A stretch of DNA of 15,381 nt from an uncultured Erysipelotrichaceae bacterium. Its GTDB lineage: Bacteria; Bacillota_I; Bacilli_A; RF39; UBA660. The notes below the pieces were generated by a model that saw nothing but the letters and a program-made list of their open reading frames with translations, made no database searches and was not told the DNA's origin. Position numbers and translations under genes: made by a program. This document shows positions 12,827-15,381 of this stretch, piece by piece; position 1 is the first letter of the stretch, and every line of letters starts with the position of its first letter. The stretch spans positions 1 through 15,381 of the forward strand of contig CACYBN010000150.1 in NCBI GenBank assembly GCA_902772675.1, written 5' to 3'.

Positions 12827-14049
12827 TGAAGAAGTTGAATAATAATAGTGGTTTTACTGTAATTGAACTAATACTAAGTTTTGTTTTTGTATTTACGCTT
12901 GCTTTTTCTACATATCAAATAGTATTTAATTATAAAGAAAAAAGAGATCAAGAGTCGTATAGAACTCAAATGAATGACTATAAAAATGAAATAACATTAG
13001 CTATTCAAAAGGATATAACTGAAAGAACTCTTAATAATATAGATTATTGTTATAATAATGCAAAATTAATAGAGAAGTGTTTAGTACTTTCATTTAATGA
13101 TGGAACTAAAAAACAATTATCTATTGAATCAACTCCAAAAGAGTATGATGGAGAAACTAAAAATGTTAGTTATATTAAATATGGAGAAATAAAATATGAA
13201 TCAGATGAGTCTTTCCTTGTAAAATTCCCATCTAATTATATGTTATATAATACAGTAGAGACTGATGAAGTTGGTACTAATGTAACTATATATAAGATAG
13301 CAATTCCAATTAGACATAACGAATTAGGTAATGAAGACTTTGGTGTTTATGTAAATGCGATTGGATATAATTATAAAGAACCAGCACCAGAAGAAACTCC
13401 TGGAGTTGTAGATCCGCCTGTAGAACCTGTATCATTAGAAGGATTAAAAACTACTTGTACTACAAGAATACGAGAAAGCCATGATGTATCACAACAAACT
13501 ATGATTGTTAGATATAAACCTGATAGATTTAATACTTTATTAGGTTCTCATGTAGTTAGTAATTTACAATTAGCAGGATCTGGTATTGCTATAGATTCAA
13601 GTAAAAAGGTATGTTATATAACTTATACAAGATTATTACTTGTTAATTTACCTATATATTTATGTGGTAATGTAACTCAAAAAACAGGTGAATGGTATAC
13701 TGTTGTTGCTACATTTAGTAAAAATGGAGGATCTGCTACTGAGAGATTATATGTTAATGGAACTAGAGAAGCACATGATACATATTATTATTCTGAAATA
13801 CCAGAAAATGGATTAGTTCCATATGCAGTAGCTTATGAACCTGGATTATTACTTAACTTTGCTTTCTTTGAAGGGACTATATCTGATGTTATTATATTAA
13901 ATGGATATGCTTTATCTGAAGGAGAAGCACAAGCTGTATCTTCTAATCTTAATGCTAATAGAAATATTATTAGTAGTCATAATGATAGTGTTAGATTAAA
14001 TTTAGATTTTTCTAAAGCCGATACATATAGTACTCATTGTAGAGAATAA
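12826..14049 (+). CDS. Pseudopilin fused to a C-terminal LamG-like (concanavalin A-like) domain
   Basis: The 407-residue protein begins with leader MKKLNNNSG and helix FTVIELILSFVFVFTLAF, cleavage after Gly9 and Glu14 at mature position 5, the canonical prepilin signal. A pilin-type domain runs to about 183, followed by a Pro/Glu-rich linker (184-203) and a domain (about 204-380) that reads as a LamG/concanavalin A-like jellyroll: TGEWYTVVATFS (287-298), RLYVNGTRE (307-315) and FEGTISDVIILNGYALSEGE (348-367) are typical of the Laminin_G_3 fold, which often binds glycans or protein. A tip adhesin is a reasonable inference: a bulky domain on a minor pilin fits best at the end of the fibre. Cys211, Cys263, Cys280 and Cys405 could pair. 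It is translationally coupled to the preceding pseudopilin and ends at a strong hairpin. Confidence 0.82.
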   Translation: MKKLNNNSGFTVIELILSFVFVFTLAFSTYQIVFNYKEKRDQESYRTQMNDYKNEITLAIQKDITERTLNNIDYCYNNAKLIEKCLVLSFNDGTKKQLSIESTPKEYDGETKNVSYIKYGEIKYESDESFLVKFPSNYMLYNTVETDEVGTNVTIYKIAIPIRHNELGNEDFGVYVNAIGYNYKEPAPEETPGVVDPPVEPVSLEGLKTTCTTRIRESHDVSQQTMIVRYKPDRFNTLLGSHVVSNLQLAGSGIAIDSSKKVCYITYTRLLLVNLPIYLCGNVTQKTGEWYTVVATFSKNGGSATERLYVNGTREAHDTYYYSEIPENGLVPYAVAYEPGLLLNFAFFEGTISDVIILNGYALSEGEAQAVSSNLNANRNIISSHNDSVRLNLDFSKADTYSTHCRE

Positions 14050-14053
14050 AAAT

Positions 14054-14074
14054 AGAGTCTTATGACTCTTTTTT
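14054..14074. terminator. Bidirectional terminator between the pseudopilin operon and a minus-strand remnant
   Basis: AGAGTC (14054-14059) pairs with GACTCT (14064-14069), loop TTAT. On the plus strand T residues run to 14074. On the minus strand the same hairpin is followed by ATTTTTATT, and the stop of the minus-strand remnant lies in the loop, so it probably once served both directions. Confidence 0.75.
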
Positions 14075-14343
14075 ATTTATTATAAAATTTAATCCGTTCG
14101 TTAGAACTTTATTTGAGAAATCAACGAATGATTCTAAACTCATAGTATCTTGATGTCTATACCAATAAGCAAAAGAATTAAGTAGTGAAGATAAGTAAAT
14201 TTAAAAAAAAACTCTTTTTTATCTTCGACATTAGTATTGATTATAAAATAGCTATATACATCATTTTTTACAAATTCTTTAAATTTATTATAAAATAATA
14301 TATTTCCTTTTCCTTTAAATGTAACAATATATTCTTTTCTTAT
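14060..14343 (-). pseudogene. Remnant of a TetR-family regulator, C-terminal half, frameshifted
   Basis: The minus strand of this otherwise empty stretch reads as protein in two frames. From about 14343 to 14211 one frame gives IRKEYIVTFKGKGN... and ...NVEDKKEFFF; from about 14200 to the TAA at 14062-14060 another frame gives SSLLNSFAYWYRHQDTMSLE and SFVDFSNKVLTNG. Adding one base next to the nine-base A run (14203-14211) joins them into about 95 residues. The joined sequence looks like the C-terminal ligand domain of TetR-type repressors (helix with F..S.L.......W, then S-x-E-x-F...). No start codon or helix-turn-helix is present; the 5' end is replaced by the promoter of the next gene. I conclude decay of a former regulator; a sequencing error could explain the frameshift but not the missing front half. 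Confidence 0.62.
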
Positions 14344-14351
14344 GCTATAAT
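14343..14351 (+). promoter_or_regulatory. Extended -10 promoter of the YlbL-like protease gene
   Basis: TGC-TATAAT (14343-14351) is a perfect extended -10. No good -35 is seen at 17 bp. The predicted start near 14358 falls inside the AAAGGTGA ribosome site (14356-14363), again giving a very short leader. Confidence 0.65.
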
Positions 14352-14368
14352 AAAAAAAGGTGATATAA

Positions 14369-15381
14369 ATGCTAAAAAGAGTATTTAAAAAGTTTTTTGA
14401 TGAACTAATATATACATTAAAAGATAGTTATAGAGAAATTATTTTTTGTCTTTGTTTTGTTGTTTTATTTACATATCCACTTCCATTTTATATTTTAACT
14501 TCTGGTGGTACTTTAAATGTAGAAAATAAAGTTATTATAGATGGAGAATATTCATCTGAAGGAAGTTTTAATTTAGCTTATGTTAATCAAATGAGAGGAA
14601 CGCTTCCTACATATATAATTGCTAAATTTAATAAAGATTGGACAATGTATACTATGGAAGAATATACAGGATCTAAAGATGAGGGTAGTGATGTTGTAGA
14701 TTTTAGAGATGAAATAGAATTACTAGATTCTCAACAAATGGCAGTAAAAGTTGCATATGATAAAGCTGGTAAGAGTTTTATAGTAAAAGAAAATTATTAT
14801 TATGTATATTGGGTAGAAGAAGATGTAAAAAAATCTGCTGATATAAAAACTGGAGATAAAATAATATCTATGAATGGAAAGAAAGTAACTACAAAAGAAG
14901 ATTATACTGATGAAACTGCTAAAACTGAATTAGGTGATACAGTTAGTGTTGTACTAGAGAGAAATGGTAAAGAACATACTGTAAAACTAAAAGTTTATGA
15001 GTTAGATAATAGACATATTACAGGAGTAGTATTAACTCCTAAGATGACTTATGAAACAGATCCTAAAATTAAATTTAAATTTAAAGAATCAGAAGGAGGA
15101 TCTTCTGGTGGTCTTATGCTATCTTTATCTATATATAATAAACTGATAGAAGAAGATATAACACATGGATTAAAAATAGTAGGTACTGGTACAATAGATG
15201 CTTCTGGAAATGTTGGTCCCATTGGAGGAGTTAAATATAAATTAAAAGGTGCAGTTAAAGATAAAGCGGATGTATTTATTGTTCCTAGAAGTATTAATTA
15301 TGATGAAGTAAAAGAAATAATGGATAAGAAGCATTACAATATTAAAATTATAGCAGTAGATACTTTTGAAGAAGCATTAGA
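14369..15381 (+). CDS. ylbL: YlbL-like membrane protease with PDZ and Lon-type (S16) domains, cut by the window end
   Basis: The gene opens at ATG 14369 and stays open to the edge (337 codons, no stop yet). An N-terminal membrane helix (about 23-45) is followed by an extracellular region, a PDZ domain (about 140-215; ADIKTGDKIISMNGKKV at 158-173 is the ligand-loop part) and a Lon-type proteolytic domain from about 235. The S16 dyad can be placed: GGSSGGLM (243-250) with Ser246 as nucleophile, and GPIGGVKYKLKGA (283-295) with Lys291 as base. This order is that of Bacillus YlbL and relatives, a secreted-side protease; ylbL is a neighbour of rsmD in Bacillus, which supports the name. The usual Ala after the serine is Gly here. 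Only a short C-terminal piece should be missing. Confidence 0.9.
   Translation, partial: MLKRVFKKFFDELIYTLKDSYREIIFCLCFVVLFTYPLPFYILTSGGTLNVENKVIIDGEYSSEGSFNLAYVNQMRGTLPTYIIAKFNKDWTMYTMEEYTGSKDEGSDVVDFRDEIELLDSQQMAVKVAYDKAGKSFIVKENYYYVYWVEEDVKKSADIKTGDKIISMNGKKVTTKEDYTDETAKTELGDTVSVVLERNGKEHTVKLKVYELDNRHITGVVLTPKMTYETDPKIKFKFKESEGGSSGGLMLSLSIYNKLIEEDITHGLKIVGTGTIDASGNVGPIGGVKYKLKGAVKDKADVFIVPRSINYDEVKEIMDKKHYNIKIIAVDTFEEAL

Noticed and set aside
14075..14342. Plus-strand small gene in the gap before ylbL
   Set aside because: No plus-strand frame has a start with ribosome site and a protein-like composition; the coding signal here is on the minus strand.
1..15381. CRISPR arrays, tRNA or rRNA genes, insertion sequences, attachment sites
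   Set aside because: I saw no regularly spaced repeats, no cloverleaf or rRNA core sequence, no transposase or integrase, and no terminal inverted repeats around the pilin module.

Overview
The window is AT-rich bacterial DNA read as low-GC Bacillota, probably class Bacilli. The evidence is the block rplU - prp - rpmA - obgE with an N-terminally extended L27 and its Prp protease, a UPF0154 (YneF) gene, and a ylbF - rsmD ... ylbL neighbourhood. AT richness, compact gene spacing and pilin-like genes resemble uncultured gut Bacilli of the RF39 kind, but that placement is inference. TGG encodes the Trp residues I checked and no gene ends in TGA; every stop is TAA or TAG.

Layout. (1) 1-1440: the tail of an unknown gene, a terminator, yneF, then rplU behind a strong promoter and a probable L21 leader, followed by prp and rpmA. 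(2) 1440-3442: obgE overlapping an S51-type peptidase by one base. (3) 3524-6014: a membrane-anchored, low-complexity protein followed by two paralogous lipoproteins, each with a C-terminal membrane helix, resembling the LppM architecture. (4) 6080-9149: a large U32 protein of the RlhA (23S rRNA hydroxylase) kind, a YlbF-like small protein and rsmD (16S rRNA methyltransferase), tightly packed. (5) 9178-14049: an accessory type IV pilus / type II secretion-like module: a pilin-like protein with a large C-terminal domain, a GspE/PilB-type ATPase on the opposite strand with a long acidic tail, a class III signal pseudopilin, and a second one ending in a LamG-like domain. (6) 14060-14343: a minus-strand gene remnant that looks like the ligand-binding half of a TetR-family regulator. 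(7) 14369-end: a YlbL-like PDZ/Lon-type membrane protease, cut by the window edge.

How it fits together. Regions 1, 2, 4 and 7 are housekeeping ribosome, RNA modification and quality-control genes. In Bacillus, ylbF, ylbH (rsmD), coaD and ylbL are close neighbours; here coaD is not between rsmD and ylbL and the pilus-like module sits there instead. The ATPase would power assembly of a short pilus or pseudopilus from the three pilin-like proteins, with the LamG-domain protein the best candidate for a tip adhesin. The prepilin peptidase and the PilC/GspF platform protein are not in the window and must lie elsewhere. Units are separated by clean hairpin terminators, and several promoters sit so close to the ribosome binding site that the predicted leaders are only about 10-15 bases.
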